From assembly GCF_029955155.1 (NCBI RefSeq), contig NZ_JAPNOZ010000008.1:62001-126000 (forward strand): a stretch of 64,000 bases of DNA, in the 5' to 3' direction. The first letter of the stretch is position 1, and each line of letters opens with the position of its first letter. Under the pieces are notes generated by a model that saw nothing but the letters and a program-made list of their open reading frames with translations, was not told the DNA's origin and made no database searches. This stretch comes from Psychrobacillus sp. NEAU-3TGS (GTDB lineage: Bacteria > Bacillota > Bacilli > Bacillales_A > Planococcaceae). Position numbers and translations under genes: made by a program. Shown piece after piece: positions 10,010 through 19,326 of the stretch.

Positions 10010-11208
10010 TTATTTTGTTACCATGTTTTCTGAGCTGAATTGATAGTCGAAGCATACTTCATAGAGTTCTTCGATTTCTTGTTTCGTAGGTACTTTTGGA
10101 TTGTTATTTGGACTTCCGCTTGCTAGTGCATCTTCTGCCATTTTGCTAATTGCATTATTAAATGCCTCTGGTTGGATACCCCAGCCTTTTAAATTAGGAA
10201 TCTCTAATTCTTGGCAAAGTTTTTTTACTTCGTATACAGTTAGCTCAGCAGCCTCTTTAGTGGAAAGATTACCACAGTCAGGCTGAAATAATCTAGCTAA
10301 ATCAGCTAAGCGTTCAATACAGGCATCTAAACTGAATTCAAGAACAGCAGGCAGTAGCATAGCATTGGATATACCGTGCGGGACATGAAATAATGCACCG
10401 ATTGGCCTAGACATTCCATGGACAAGGCAAACGGATGCATTGGTAAAAGCCATTCCAGCTTGTAGGGATCCTAGTGCCATGGCTTCTCTTGCATCAATAT
10501 TTTTTCCATCCTCATATGCAGTTTTTAAGCTTTTTACTATTTTTTCTATAGCCGAGAGAGCAAGAGTATCTGTCATTGGCTGTGCTTTTATAGATAAGTA
10601 TGCTTCGATTGCATGGCTTAGCGCATCAATTCCCGTAGCTGCTGTAACACCTTTGGGAGAAGAGAGTGTCAATAATGGATCGACAATGGCAACTTCCGGC
10701 ATAAATGCGGGTTGCTTAATCATCATTTTACATCATTGGTTGTATTTGTAATAATGGTAGCATCTGTGGCCTCTGAGCCTGTTCCGGCAGTCGTCGGAAT
10801 AGAAATATGGGGAATTGGCTGCTTATCAGCAAGTTTTTTCCCACCCATGTAATCGCCTATGTAACCACCATTGGTTGCCAACACTGAAATTGCCTTTGCA
10901 GTATCAATACAGCTTCCACCACCAAGGGAAATGATTACATCGCAGTTTTCTTTTTCAAATATTTCAAGTGATTCCGCTACATAAACATCTGTTGGTTCGG
11001 AGGCGACTCCCGTGTAAAAAGCACTTTCAATTTTCCAATTCAAAAGTAGATTGTTACATTCCTCTATATAGCCTAAGCTTTCCATCACTTTATCACTGAT
11101 GATCAATGCTTTTTTCCCTTTGGCTGACGTTTCCTCACCGACTTTTTCAAAGGCTTTTCGACCATAGTGAATTGTTTGGGGTGTACGAAAAACAACAGGT
11201 TGATCCAA
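10010..11208 (-). pseudogene. Iron-containing alcohol dehydrogenase, single frameshift
   Basis: Two overlapping frames (11208-10723 and 10726-10010) together make a normal-length Fe-ADH of about 398 residues. The first half has the NAD-binding GGGSCIDTAKA and PTTAGTGSEATDA; the second has the AIVDPLLT, TGIDALSHAIEAYLS and SRPIGALFHVPHG metal-site segments. One added base in the T4 run at 10726-10729 (A run on the coding strand) restores NDVKMMIKQPAFMP, a typical Fe-ADH junction. It lies behind a sigma-54 promoter and ahead of mmsA, so it likely oxidises an alcohol to the aldehyde used by MmsA. If the deletion is real the step may be covered by the intact Fe-ADH at 12990. Confidence 0.82.
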
Positions 11209-11242
11209 TTAAATTACCTCCCTTTCTTTTCACATATAACTA

Positions 11243-11258
11243 TGCAAGAACCATGCCA
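11243..11258 (-). promoter_or_regulatory. Sigma-54 (-24/-12) promoter
   Basis: On the minus strand this reads TGGCATGGTTCTTGCA. That is TGGCAT, five bases, TTGCA, with the diagnostic GG and GC, against the consensus TGGCAC-N5-TTGCA. It lies 35 bases ahead of the Fe-ADH start, with GGGAGG in between. A sigma-54 activator is encoded next door. Confidence 0.85.
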
Positions 11259-11294
11259 AGTTATAACGGTAGTAGGGGGAAGTACTCCAATAAA

Positions 11295-11322
11295 AAAAGT
11301 GTAGCTAATAAGCTACACTTTT
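11295..11322 (-). terminator. Terminator of the sigma-54 activator gene
   Basis: A perfect 12-base stem AAAAGTGTAGCT / AGCTACACTTTT with an AATA loop, followed on the minus strand by seven T. It insulates the activator transcript from the sigma-54 operon downstream. Confidence 0.85.
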
Positions 11323-11356
11323 GTAGAAGGTGTTGCTTTTAAACTACACTAATCGA

Positions 11357-12760
11357 TTACTGCAAGCCGTGTTTCTTCAATTTTTTATATAAAGTCGTAC
11401 GGTGGATACCCAGTTTATCGGCTGCTTTTGATTTATTTCCTCCCGAATCCTTCATTGCTTGTATGATTATTTCCTTTTCTTTATTATCGTCCTCCTTTTT
11501 CAATTGATTGATCGGAGAAAGAGGAGGGATAGAGGAAAAATGCTGACCTTTAATATAATTAGGGAGATGGTGTGAATCAATAACATTTCCATCTGTTAAG
11601 ATGACTACCTTTTCAATAATATTAGCTAGTTCTCGTATGTTTCCATACCACTCATAATTCATTAAAGATGAAATTGCATTCTCTGTAATTTCTTTTTCCG
11701 CCATCTCATATTTCTTACAGATGTCTGTCAAGAAATGAGCGATTAGAATGGGAATATCCACCGATCTCTTTCTGAGTGGTGGGATAGCAAGTTCAATCAC
11801 ATTTATTCGATAATATAAATCCTCCCGAAAAGTACCTGACTGAACCATTTCCTTCAAATTTCGATTCGTTGCTGCAACAACTCTCGCCTTTAATTGGATT
11901 GGTTTAATTCCTCCAACTCGTTCAAACATTTTTTCCTGTAAGACGCGAAGCAATTTTGTTTGCATCATTTGGGGCATTTCACCAATCTCATCTAAAAATA
12001 TCGTGCCAGATTCCGCTAATTCAAATTTACCGGGTTTACCACCTTTTTTTGCACCGGTAAAAGCACCTTCTTCATAGCCAAATAACTCTGATTCAAATAG
12101 ATGGTCAGGAATTGCCCCGCAATTTACACTTATAAAAGGACCTTGGGTATAGTGACTAAGATCATGAATACTATGTGCAAACATTTCCTTCCCTGTCCCG
12201 CTTTCCCCTGAAATTAAAACGGTTGCTTCTGTTTTAGCCACTTTTCTCGTCAGACGTTTGAGATTGGCAATAGCATCACTTGTACCAATGATTTGATCTA
12301 AAGTTGAGTTACTTACTTTTGTATTTTCAACAAGCTTTTGACTATTAATTTTTCCGGTCTGTGCCGTCTTTTCTAGAAAACGTTCATAAATACGGTAAAG
12401 CTCTGTCACCCCTTCAAAAATCAACATACCAACAGCTCCAACCAACACTCCTTCTTTCCATAATGGAATACGGTGAACGACCATTGGTTGGCCTTGAATA
12501 TATTGAATGACACCTCGTTCAGGAATTCCAGTATTTACCGTATGATGAAGATTTGTATTGTCGATAACTTCGGAAACAGGACGACCAATTGCGTCTTTTT
12601 TATCTACACTTATAAATCGACTGTAAGCATCATTAAACTCTACTATAATTCCGTTCTTATCAACAACAGTTACTCCTTCGTAGGCACTGTTTAAAATGAT
12701 TTCTAATATGTCCGTAGTATGTAAGTCTGGAGTTTTTCCTGCTAGTTTTCCTTGTCGCAA
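11357..12760 (-). CDS. Sigma-54-dependent activator, PAS/AAA+/Fis type
   Basis: 467 residues. An N-terminal PAS sensor (about 15-120) is followed by the AAA+ domain with Walker A GESGTGKE, the sigma-54-contacting GAFTGA loop, Walker B TIFLDEIGEMP and sensor GNIRELANIIE, then a C-terminal Fis-type helix-turn-helix (SKAADKLGIHRTTLYKKLK). TTG 12760 with GGGGTGAG upstream is preferred over ATG 12778, which lacks a ribosome site. The PAS domain suggests a small ligand or redox signal. The sigma-54 promoter at 11243-11258 is the obvious target; the related RocR and AcoR proteins of Bacillus work in this way. Confidence 0.9.
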   Translation of the reverse strand: MRQGKLAGKTPDLHTTDILEIILNSAYEGVTVVDKNGIIVEFNDAYSRFISVDKKDAIGRPVSEVIDNTNLHHTVNTGIPERGVIQYIQGQPMVVHRIPLWKEGVLVGAVGMLIFEGVTELYRIYERFLEKTAQTGKINSQKLVENTKVSNSTLDQIIGTSDAIANLKRLTRKVAKTEATVLISGESGTGKEMFAHSIHDLSHYTQGPFISVNCGAIPDHLFESELFGYEEGAFTGAKKGGKPGKFELAESGTIFLDEIGEMPQMMQTKLLRVLQEKMFERVGGIKPIQLKARVVAATNRNLKEMVQSGTFREDLYYRINVIELAIPPLRKRSVDIPILIAHFLTDICKKYEMAEKEITENAISSLMNYEWYGNIRELANIIEKVVILTDGNVIDSHHLPNYIKGQHFSSIPPLSPINQLKKEDDNKEKEIIIQAMKDSGGNKSKAADKLGIHRTTLYKKLKKHGLQ

Positions 12761-12843
12761 ATTCTCACCCCGTATCATTATATCGAAAGACTAATCTTCT
12801 ATTAGTATACCTGTTTTTTAAGAACATAGAATAGTCAGATTGG

Positions 12844-12890
12844 TTATAGAATAATAGAATACGTGAAATAATCTGAAAATTATTCTATAA
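12844..12890. promoter_or_regulatory. Perfect 12-bp inverted repeat between divergent genes
   Basis: TTATAGAATAAT (12844-12855) and ATTATTCTATAA (12879-12890) are exact inverted repeats 23 bases apart, between the activator gene and the second Fe-ADH. Half-sites two to three helical turns apart suit an enhancer for the activator or an operator. No -24/-12 element was seen on the + strand here, so the Fe-ADH probably uses another promoter. Confidence 0.5.
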
Positions 12891-12989
12891 TGATTAATCT
12901 ATTATGTGTATCATGTAAATATGGGGTTAGATTCATTAACAAACTCCGCAAGTAAATAAATGATTTTAACAATAATAGGAGGGGTATAC

Positions 12990-14180
12990 GTGAAAACTTA
13001 TAGCTATTTTTGCTCTACTCAAATCGAAATGGGAATCGGAAAAGCAAAACAACTTCCAGAAATGCTGCAATCGCTTGAAATCGGCTCATCTATTTTATTA
13101 GTAAGTGATCCTGGTGTAGTCCGCGCAGGACTGGTTGCACCGATAAAAACTGCCCTAGAGACGGCTGGTTATCGTACATTATTATTTGACTCCATTGAAC
13201 AAAACCCTCGAGATACAGATTGTTTGGAAGGGGCCAAAATATTTCGCGACTTTGCTACAGACGCTGTAGTAGCTATTGGCGGTGGAAGTGCGATGGATAC
13301 AGGGAAGACTATTGCACTATGTGGACCAAATGGTGGAACTCCTTCTGATTATGCCGATGGTTTACGTGCTTACACGAATATTGCTCCAATTATTTGTATT
13401 CCAACTACAGCTGGAACAGGCTCAGAAGTGACTCGATCGGCTGTTATTACCGAGAAATCAACACATCGAAAGATGACACTCAAAAATGCTTCCTTGAGAC
13501 CGACCCTAGCTGTACTTGATCCTTCCTTAACATTTAGCGTTCCATCAGCTGTTACCGCTGCAACTGGTGTGGATGCATTAGTTCACGCTATTGAAGGGTA
13601 TACATGTAAAGTAACTAATCCCATTTCGCAAGCCCTAGGTGCTAAAGCGATGGAAACGATTGTTTCTGCGTTGCCTATTGCTTTTCGTGATGGACAAAAT
13701 GAAGAGGCTCGTCATGACATGTTAGAAGGCAGCTTACTCGCTGGTTTATGTTTTGGGTCTGCGGATGTCGCAGCAGTTCATTGTTTAGCAGAAGCACTTG
13801 GTGGGCTTTATGATACTCCTCATGGTGTTGCAAATGCAGTGTTCTTACCGCATGTATTACGTTTCAATGCTGAAGAAGACAAACAAATGCATGCAACATT
13901 GGCACGTTATATGAAATTTGCAAATGATTCGGACACAGAGGATATGGCTGTTGAAAAGCTAATAGAAGGGATTACCTCCTTTACAGAGCAACTCAAAATC
14001 CCTAAGTTAAAAGATTTACCGGGTGTACAGGAAGAAGATTTCCCACGCATTGTGGAGTTAGCAATGCAGAACAATTCGACCCCAAGCAATGTTCGTTCCG
14101 TTACATCTGCTGATTATTTAAAGATTTTGGAGAATGCTTACTATAATGTGCACCGTAACTTTAAAGAAGTAAGTAGATAA
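12990..14180 (+). CDS. Iron-containing alcohol dehydrogenase
   Basis: 396 residues, full length. It shows NAD-binding AIGGGSAMDTGK, PTTAGTGSEVTRSAVIT, VLDPSLT, TGVDALVHAIEGYTCK and TPHGVANAVFLP, which supply the Asp/His metal ligands. The family reversibly reduces aldehydes or short ketones with NAD(P)H. GTG 12990 behind AGGAGGGG (12977-12984) is preferred over the in-frame ATG 12960. It is divergent from the sigma-54 activator and is a paralogue of the broken Fe-ADH at 10010-11208; it may work in the same pathway. The substrate is unknown. Confidence 0.87.
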   Translation: MKTYSYFCSTQIEMGIGKAKQLPEMLQSLEIGSSILLVSDPGVVRAGLVAPIKTALETAGYRTLLFDSIEQNPRDTDCLEGAKIFRDFATDAVVAIGGGSAMDTGKTIALCGPNGGTPSDYADGLRAYTNIAPIICIPTTAGTGSEVTRSAVITEKSTHRKMTLKNASLRPTLAVLDPSLTFSVPSAVTAATGVDALVHAIEGYTCKVTNPISQALGAKAMETIVSALPIAFRDGQNEEARHDMLEGSLLAGLCFGSADVAAVHCLAEALGGLYDTPHGVANAVFLPHVLRFNAEEDKQMHATLARYMKFANDSDTEDMAVEKLIEGITSFTEQLKIPKLKDLPGVQEEDFPRIVELAMQNNSTPSNVRSVTSADYLKILENAYYNVHRNFKEVSR

Positions 14181-14189
14181 ACAAGCTAT

Positions 14190-14222
14190 AACCACTTCTC
14201 AAAATTAGAGGGGTGGTTATTT
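14190..14222 (+). terminator. Terminator of the Fe-ADH gene
   Basis: AACCACTTCTC / GAGGGGTGGTT with G-U pairs and an AAAATTA loop, followed by ATTTT. Confidence 0.75.
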
Positions 14223-14429
14223 TCGTAGATTAAGAGTGAGAAAGGTAACAAAAAACGATGCTATTATGCATTTCAAAAGACCTTTAGTTTGAAGGGAAAA
14301 AATGACTTATGAAGCAATTGTAAGATATTAGCTGGATTTCAATTGTTCAGGTCAAGGAATTATGCTAATTATTAGAATATGAAGTAAATAGAATCTACTC
14401 ATGCATTTATTTCTTTAAGGAGTGCTGTC

Positions 14430-15098
14430 ATGTGGAAAAATTATAGTTTAATAGTATGGCTCGTAATCATTGGCTTAGTAATGGGAGGTTGTCAAATGGG
14501 AAAGGGAAGTGAAAGGGATATAAAACCTTTAGAAATGAAGGCGGAGGATTTGCCGGATGTCCGGGCACTACAAGACGAATTTACGCGTAGTTTCATTGAG
14601 TCCACTGAAGAGGTGGAGCCAGGATATTATTCTTTCCTTTCGGGGACGAAGCAGTATCGAATGCTATTTCCAAAAGAAGGAGTAATTCATCAAGGGTATG
14701 GGGTGAAAGAAGATCAATTTGAAGGCTTTTTAATGAGTACTATAAATGACAATGGAACCGATTCCCAAATTAAAATCAACTATTATGCCTATGCGACTAT
14801 AGAAAGCGTTGAAGGTGGATTGGAAATGTTGGAAGGGAGTGTTGGACAAAAGCTGGAGTTTGAAAAAGTGAAAGCTGAAACTTCAGAGCTATACTATGCG
14901 CCATTCCAATTTGATTCAGATACATTCGGCATAGCAGCATTGGTCGCAAGTCTAAAAGAGAACGGTGTGATTCAAATTGTATATGATACGCAATGTAAGA
15001 AGGATCAAAATGAGTGTAAGCAGATAAAAGAAGAAGAAGTGGATAAGATGATCCATTGGGCCGAATCGATTGAGTTCGTAGATAAAGAAATCAAATAA
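14430..15098 (+). CDS. Lipoprotein, first of two paralogues
   Basis: 222 residues. A charged start, a hydrophobic segment and a lipobox VMGGC (Cys about 21) mark a lipid-anchored exported protein. The mature part begins with an acidic linker and LPDVRALQDEFTR; no known domain was recognised. It is about 70% identical by eye to the next gene, with the same ribosome site (AAGGAGTGCTG). Upstream of the lipase-like gene, it could be an immunity or membrane-tethered partner of that protein; this is inference only. Confidence 0.75.
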   Translation: MWKNYSLIVWLVIIGLVMGGCQMGKGSERDIKPLEMKAEDLPDVRALQDEFTRSFIESTEEVEPGYYSFLSGTKQYRMLFPKEGVIHQGYGVKEDQFEGFLMSTINDNGTDSQIKINYYAYATIESVEGGLEMLEGSVGQKLEFEKVKAETSELYYAPFQFDSDTFGIAALVASLKENGVIQIVYDTQCKKDQNECKQIKEEEVDKMIHWAESIEFVDKEIK

Positions 15099-15203
15099 AA
15101 GTGTTGATGGAGTAGTTGAATTGAGAACATTTCGATAATCTTCGGGGCAACCAACTTTATTGAAAGGAAGCTTTATCTTAATTTTACCAGATAAAGGGCT
15201 TCA

Positions 15204-15240
15204 CTTTACTTCAGATTACAAGTGTAATCTGCTAGTAAAG
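15204..15240. repeat. Hairpin between the two lipoprotein genes
   Basis: CTTTACT and CAGATTAC pair with GTAATCTG and AGTAAAG around an AAGT loop, with a small bulge. There is no U tract, so it is an RNA-processing or partial-termination site at most. Confidence 0.4.
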
Positions 15241-15287
15241 CTAGGTAAGTTGATGGTGTAATATCTACTTCAATAAGGAGTGCTGAC

Positions 15288-15956
15288 ATGTGGAAAAACC
15301 ATAAACCAATATTATTTATGGTAGGCATTAGTTTAGTGCTGGGAGGTTGTCAAATAGCAAAGGAAAATGGAAAGGAAATAAAATCTTCAGAAATGCAGGA
15401 GCTCGATTTGCCAGATGTCCGAGCGCTACAGGATGAATTTACACGAGGTTTCATCGAGTCTACTGAAGAAGTGGAAAAAGGATATTATTCTTTCCTTTCG
15501 GGGACGAAGCGTTACCGGATGCTATTTCCAAAAGAAGGAGTGATTCATCAAGGGTATGGAATAAGAGGCGACCAATTTGAAGGTTTTTTAATGAGTACTA
15601 TAAATGACAATGGAACTGATTCTCAGATTAAGATCAATTATTATGCTAATGAGTCGACTGAAAACGCCTCAGTAGTCTTGGAAATCTTAGAAGGGCGTGT
15701 CGATCAGAAGCTAGAGTTCGAAAAAATTACTTCTGAGTCTTCGGAAGTCTACTATGCGCCAATTGAATTCGAACCCGATGTGTTCGGTATAGCTGCATTG
15801 GTCGTAAGTTTAAATGGTGAAGGTTCGGTCCAAATCGTTTATGACACGCAATGTAAGAACGATAAAAATGAGTGTCAGCAGATAAAAGAAGAAGAAATAG
15901 AGAAGATGATCCATTGGGCCGGGTCTTTTGAGTTCGTGGATCAAGAAGTCCAATGA
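15288..15956 (+). CDS. Lipoprotein, second of two paralogues
   Basis: 222 residues with lipobox VLGGC. The central region (FLSGTKRYRMLFPKEG, EGFLMSTINDNGTDSQIKIN) is nearly identical to the first copy, while the segment around residues 120-160 has diverged. The pair therefore arose by tandem duplication including the ribosome site. The gene ends 15 bases before the lipase-like gene and is probably in one operon with it. The function is unknown. Confidence 0.75.
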   Translation: MWKNHKPILFMVGISLVLGGCQIAKENGKEIKSSEMQELDLPDVRALQDEFTRGFIESTEEVEKGYYSFLSGTKRYRMLFPKEGVIHQGYGIRGDQFEGFLMSTINDNGTDSQIKINYYANESTENASVVLEILEGRVDQKLEFEKITSESSEVYYAPIEFEPDVFGIAALVVSLNGEGSVQIVYDTQCKNDKNECQQIKEEEIEKMIHWAGSFEFVDQEVQ

Positions 15957-15971
15957 AAGAGGTGATTACAA

Positions 15972-17858
15972 ATGGAAAATGATATCTTAAATTCTGATAT
16001 TCTCCGGCTGCGTTTAATTGATTTAGAGTACAAAGGTCTGAAAAATGAAGACTTTGAAAAGGAAATCAGAAGGATTTATTTTGAAGAAACTGGTCACGAA
16101 TTGAAAGCGGATATCGAAATATTAAAATCGAGCGATGCGAAAAGCATAAAAGGCGATGAATCTGGCTATGACGGTACTGCTGTTTATTTCAAGACGGAAG
16201 GCAAGGATAATGACCAATTATATATCCTTTCCCAAGGCAGTCAGCAGGCGAAGGATTGGGAGTACAATATGAATGCAATGTTGGCAGGGCAAGATGCATC
16301 ACAGACTTATGCCACATATAACTTCGTCAAAGATGCAAAGGAGCACTTTAACGTCAATGATACAGCAAATCAGACAGATATTATCGGAATGTCCCATTCT
16401 CTTGCCCACAATAATAATGCATCAACACAATTGATCTACAATGTGTTTGATAAAGTCTACAGTGTGAACGGAGCTCAGACAAATTATTATCAGCTTTATT
16501 TTGCAAACGCAGAGTTTCGTCACGAAGTGAATAAGCAATTTTCCTTAAATCGAAATGATTATTTAGCTATTTATAAACTAGACCCAGCACAATTGCGGAA
16601 TTTCACAGAAGAGTATTATGAGAAGAAAGGAAATACGAAAGGCATTTACCAGCTCATTTCAACAGACGATCCTTTATATGGCATAAGTGGGGCAAGAGGT
16701 TTCTTTCCTGTAGGAACTGTTGAAATGATCGATACAAATACAGAAAGACCAGGAATCCGTGACATATTCGATCAGCTACCCGATTCAGAAGTAGCACATT
16801 TGCAACAGCTTGCCATCACGTATACGGTAGCAGAGAAAGCAGGCAGCACAAATGGCCTTAAGGAACTGACAGGATTAGACATATCGATATTTGAAGGGGC
16901 AAAGGGGAACTGGGATTATGCAAAGTTGTACGTGACAAAAGGCGATGAAATCAATGCGATGATCGCAGACATGAATACAAAAGTTCCCCTGTTGATAGAT
17001 TCCATCAAAAAAATGACAAGTAATAGTGATGTCATTTTTAGTCACTTTGTCGATGCAGGATATTTGAGTGAAGCTGATAAAGATATTGTCGTCAAGGAAT
17101 TGACGAATATTGAGGGGCTTTTGGAAGAAATGAAGTCCCTCATCCAGACGAATAACTCCATCCGGGAATCCCAATACGATGGGAACTATTCGGGTAGTAA
17201 TCCATTCATGACGGTACTCGGTGCAGATATCGGCTCGCTCATCCGTCTATTAAATTTGAAAGATTCATTTACGGAGAGCTTCGAAAAGCTACAACATATA
17301 TTAGGACCTATGCTTGCAGAAATCGGAGACAGTCATTCCATTCTCGAAATGCTGAATGCACTGGGATTCCAATCCGGTCGTGCTTATTCAGGGAGTGATC
17401 TGATTTTAGTGAAAGGGAGCGGAGCTGATAAAATCAAGGTAAATATTTCTGCAACAGTTCGTATGTATCAGCAGGGCAACGAATCATTGGAAGTAAAAAA
17501 CCGCCATGTAGAGGCGCTTATAGCAGCATTGGATGCCGAATTGGTAGACGGGTTTATGCTAGAGCGGACAAAAGTCGTAAATCGGATCAATGAGATTGAA
17601 AGTAATCCATCTTCCTATGCCGACCATATCAATGCATGTGTTGCCCCTTCAGGAAATAAAGCAGAGGTCGTAGGGGCCAATGTCCATGAATATTTACCGC
17701 CTTTAAGTGGTATTCAGTTCGACGGCATTCAATCGATTTTACAAACAGAAATTACGAATGCGAAAACATTTCTAACTACGTCGAGAACAGCAATCGAAAC
17801 CCTGTTTGATAAGGATGAATTTGTTGCAGCGCTGTTTGACTATGTTCCAGGAGGTTAA
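15972..17858 (+). CDS. Large lipase-like alpha/beta-hydrolase protein
   Basis: 628 residues with no signal peptide. Residues about 60-200 resemble bacterial class-3-lipase-like or Mbeg1-like folds (recalled as DUF2974/DUF6792): YDGTAVYF, ILSQGSQQAKDW and a nucleophile-elbow-like GMSHSLA near residue 139. The last 300 residues are helical and contain no known toxin domain. Proteins with this N-terminus in Bacillales are often exported without a Sec signal; type VII export is possible but not shown. The base composition looks slightly less AT-rich than its neighbours. It is flanked by two lipoproteins and a small helical protein. GAGGTG precedes the ATG. Confidence 0.6.
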   Translation: MENDILNSDILRLRLIDLEYKGLKNEDFEKEIRRIYFEETGHELKADIEILKSSDAKSIKGDESGYDGTAVYFKTEGKDNDQLYILSQGSQQAKDWEYNMNAMLAGQDASQTYATYNFVKDAKEHFNVNDTANQTDIIGMSHSLAHNNNASTQLIYNVFDKVYSVNGAQTNYYQLYFANAEFRHEVNKQFSLNRNDYLAIYKLDPAQLRNFTEEYYEKKGNTKGIYQLISTDDPLYGISGARGFFPVGTVEMIDTNTERPGIRDIFDQLPDSEVAHLQQLAITYTVAEKAGSTNGLKELTGLDISIFEGAKGNWDYAKLYVTKGDEINAMIADMNTKVPLLIDSIKKMTSNSDVIFSHFVDAGYLSEADKDIVVKELTNIEGLLEEMKSLIQTNNSIRESQYDGNYSGSNPFMTVLGADIGSLIRLLNLKDSFTESFEKLQHILGPMLAEIGDSHSILEMLNALGFQSGRAYSGSDLILVKGSGADKIKVNISATVRMYQQGNESLEVKNRHVEALIAALDAELVDGFMLERTKVVNRINEIESNPSSYADHINACVAPSGNKAEVVGANVHEYLPPLSGIQFDGIQSILQTEITNAKTFLTTSRTAIETLFDKDEFVAALFDYVPGG

Positions 17859-17865
17859 AAGGGAA

Positions 17866-18216
17866 ATGTATCGTTATTATTCAGTTAATCTAACGGCAAG
17901 AATTTTACCTTATGAGAGTCATTTGGATAAGAAAGATAAACTCCAGCAGTATGTGGATGCTATCCACGAAGAGGATCGGAAATTTTTGAAATTAGTGCAA
18001 GACATCATGGCGGACGACGCAAGTACTGGTAAAATTGTAGAAGCCATTGATCAAAATGCAAATGAGCAATATCAAAAAAACGAGGCGGCGCTTCAACTTG
18101 TTAGTTCAGATATTTCGAAGATGGTTCAATCCTTCGATGATCAAGTGGATGATATGAAAACACAATCGATGACAATTGACTATCGAGTGTGGGAGGAAGA
18201 GGCGGAGGCCAACTAA
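17866..18216 (+). CDS. Small helical protein following the lipase-like gene
   Basis: 116 residues, mostly charged amphipathic helix, with a DIMADDASTGKIVEAIDQNA segment of predicted coil and no membrane span. The size and helicity recall WXG100-like or LXG-associated partners, but no WXG motif is present. ATG 17866 follows AGGAGG (17849-17854), which overlaps the previous gene's stop, implying translational coupling. It may be a chaperone or targeting partner of the upstream protein; this rests only on position. Confidence 0.65.
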   Translation: MYRYYSVNLTARILPYESHLDKKDKLQQYVDAIHEEDRKFLKLVQDIMADDASTGKIVEAIDQNANEQYQKNEAALQLVSSDISKMVQSFDDQVDDMKTQSMTIDYRVWEEEAEAN

Positions 18217-18282
18217 ATAGAAGATTAATAATCTTTTATAGACGTCTGAACAAAGAAAGACATAATATAGTTTTACTATAGT

Positions 18283-18325
18283 AGAAATCGTCCACTCATA
18301 TTATCGATGAACGATTTCTTTTTTC
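18283..18325 (+). terminator. Terminator of the lipoprotein / lipase-like locus
   Basis: AGAAATCGT / ACGATTTCT around a 19-base loop, followed by TTTTTTC. Confidence 0.7.
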
Positions 18326-18435
18326 TTTTGTTAAAGTTAGTAGTTGATTTTTCCCAAAGCATCCGTTAATGAAATAAGAGATTTTGTATCAATTGACCGG
18401 AGATAGTCTTCAAAAGTATCTCTCCATACACAAAC

Positions 18436-19287
18436 TTAGTTAATCCAATGTGGAGGACGTTGTAGATGAGGGGGTAATATTGTCTCTACATCACCTTTAG
18501 CTGAATTAATTTGCATTTGAGTTAAAAACATGCTCGTTGATAAGTTCGCTCCACTTAAATCAGCATCACGCAAATCGGTACCAATAAAACTCACCGCTCT
18601 TAAATCTGTATTTTGCATATCGGTAGCAATTAAATATGCTCCCCTGAAATCAGTTCCCCTCAAATCTTTATCCTTTAATTTTTTTCCTATCCAATCGGCT
18701 CTTGCATGGTCATATTCTTTCACCTTTTTAGCTCCAGGTAACTTTGCAATAATATCCTCTCTAATAATATCACTTGTTGCTGTAAGCAATTCATTCAACG
18801 TATATCGATACATCACTAGATCAAGAGATAATAGTTCATCAGAATCCAACTTGGTTAAACCCTGCAGCTCCATTAATTTCTGACTCAACTTATCAGATAA
18901 GGTAGCTGGAATATCGTACGAAATGGCTTCTGCTGCATACGCAATCATTTCATGGATTTGCTCCATTATAGGAAACACTTGGAACATTTTTTCTCTAATT
19001 TTAGGATTATCTCGCCAACTTTGGCCATTAAAAGTAACCTGAGAAACTACTTGCCCAGCACCTAAACAGTCAAATACTGTACAGCCTTTAAAGCCTTTTT
19101 CTCTTAACTGGCTATGAATTTGGCAACTATAATCAGATCGTAAATTCATGCAAGGAGTACCTGCGGGTTTAATAATTGGAAAATCACTAGATGGCATAAT
19201 ATTAAGTGCTGTGCAGCAGAGTCCAAAGCATTTAGTACAATCAGCAATTAACCCTTTTCTTATATTTTTGACTGTTTCTTTATTCAT
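18436..19287 (-). CDS. Pentapeptide-repeat protein with Cys-rich N-terminus
   Basis: 283 residues. The first 90 carry a cluster CTKCFGLCC..., a later C..C, and HSQLREKGFKGCTVFDC, resembling the metal-binding head of YkgJ-type proteins. Residues about 200-265 contain pentapeptide repeats A(D/N)LXX (LRGTDFRGAYL, TDMQNTDLRAVSF, DLRDADLSGANL). Pentapeptide repeats form a right-handed quadrilateral beta-helix; the Qnr/Mfp members mimic DNA, but this short array gives no basis for that role. Ribosome site AGAGGG. It is a stand-alone gene; its function is unknown. Confidence 0.75.
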   Translation of the reverse strand: MNKETVKNIRKGLIADCTKCFGLCCTALNIMPSSDFPIIKPAGTPCMNLRSDYSCQIHSQLREKGFKGCTVFDCLGAGQVVSQVTFNGQSWRDNPKIREKMFQVFPIMEQIHEMIAYAAEAISYDIPATLSDKLSQKLMELQGLTKLDSDELLSLDLVMYRYTLNELLTATSDIIREDIIAKLPGAKKVKEYDHARADWIGKKLKDKDLRGTDFRGAYLIATDMQNTDLRAVSFIGTDLRDADLSGANLSTSMFLTQMQINSAKGDVETILPPHLQRPPHWIN

Positions 19288-19326
19288 TTTTAACCCTCTT
19301 TAAATTTCTACTTTTAAGTTGAGCAA

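Noticed and set aside
9851-10033. Small ORFs on the + strand across mmsA and Fe-ADH
   Set aside because: They are antisense shadows of well-conserved enzymes, without ribosome sites.
12790-12960. Sigma-54 promoter for the intact Fe-ADH
   Set aside because: No GG-N10-GC arrangement close to consensus was found on the + strand ahead of 12990.
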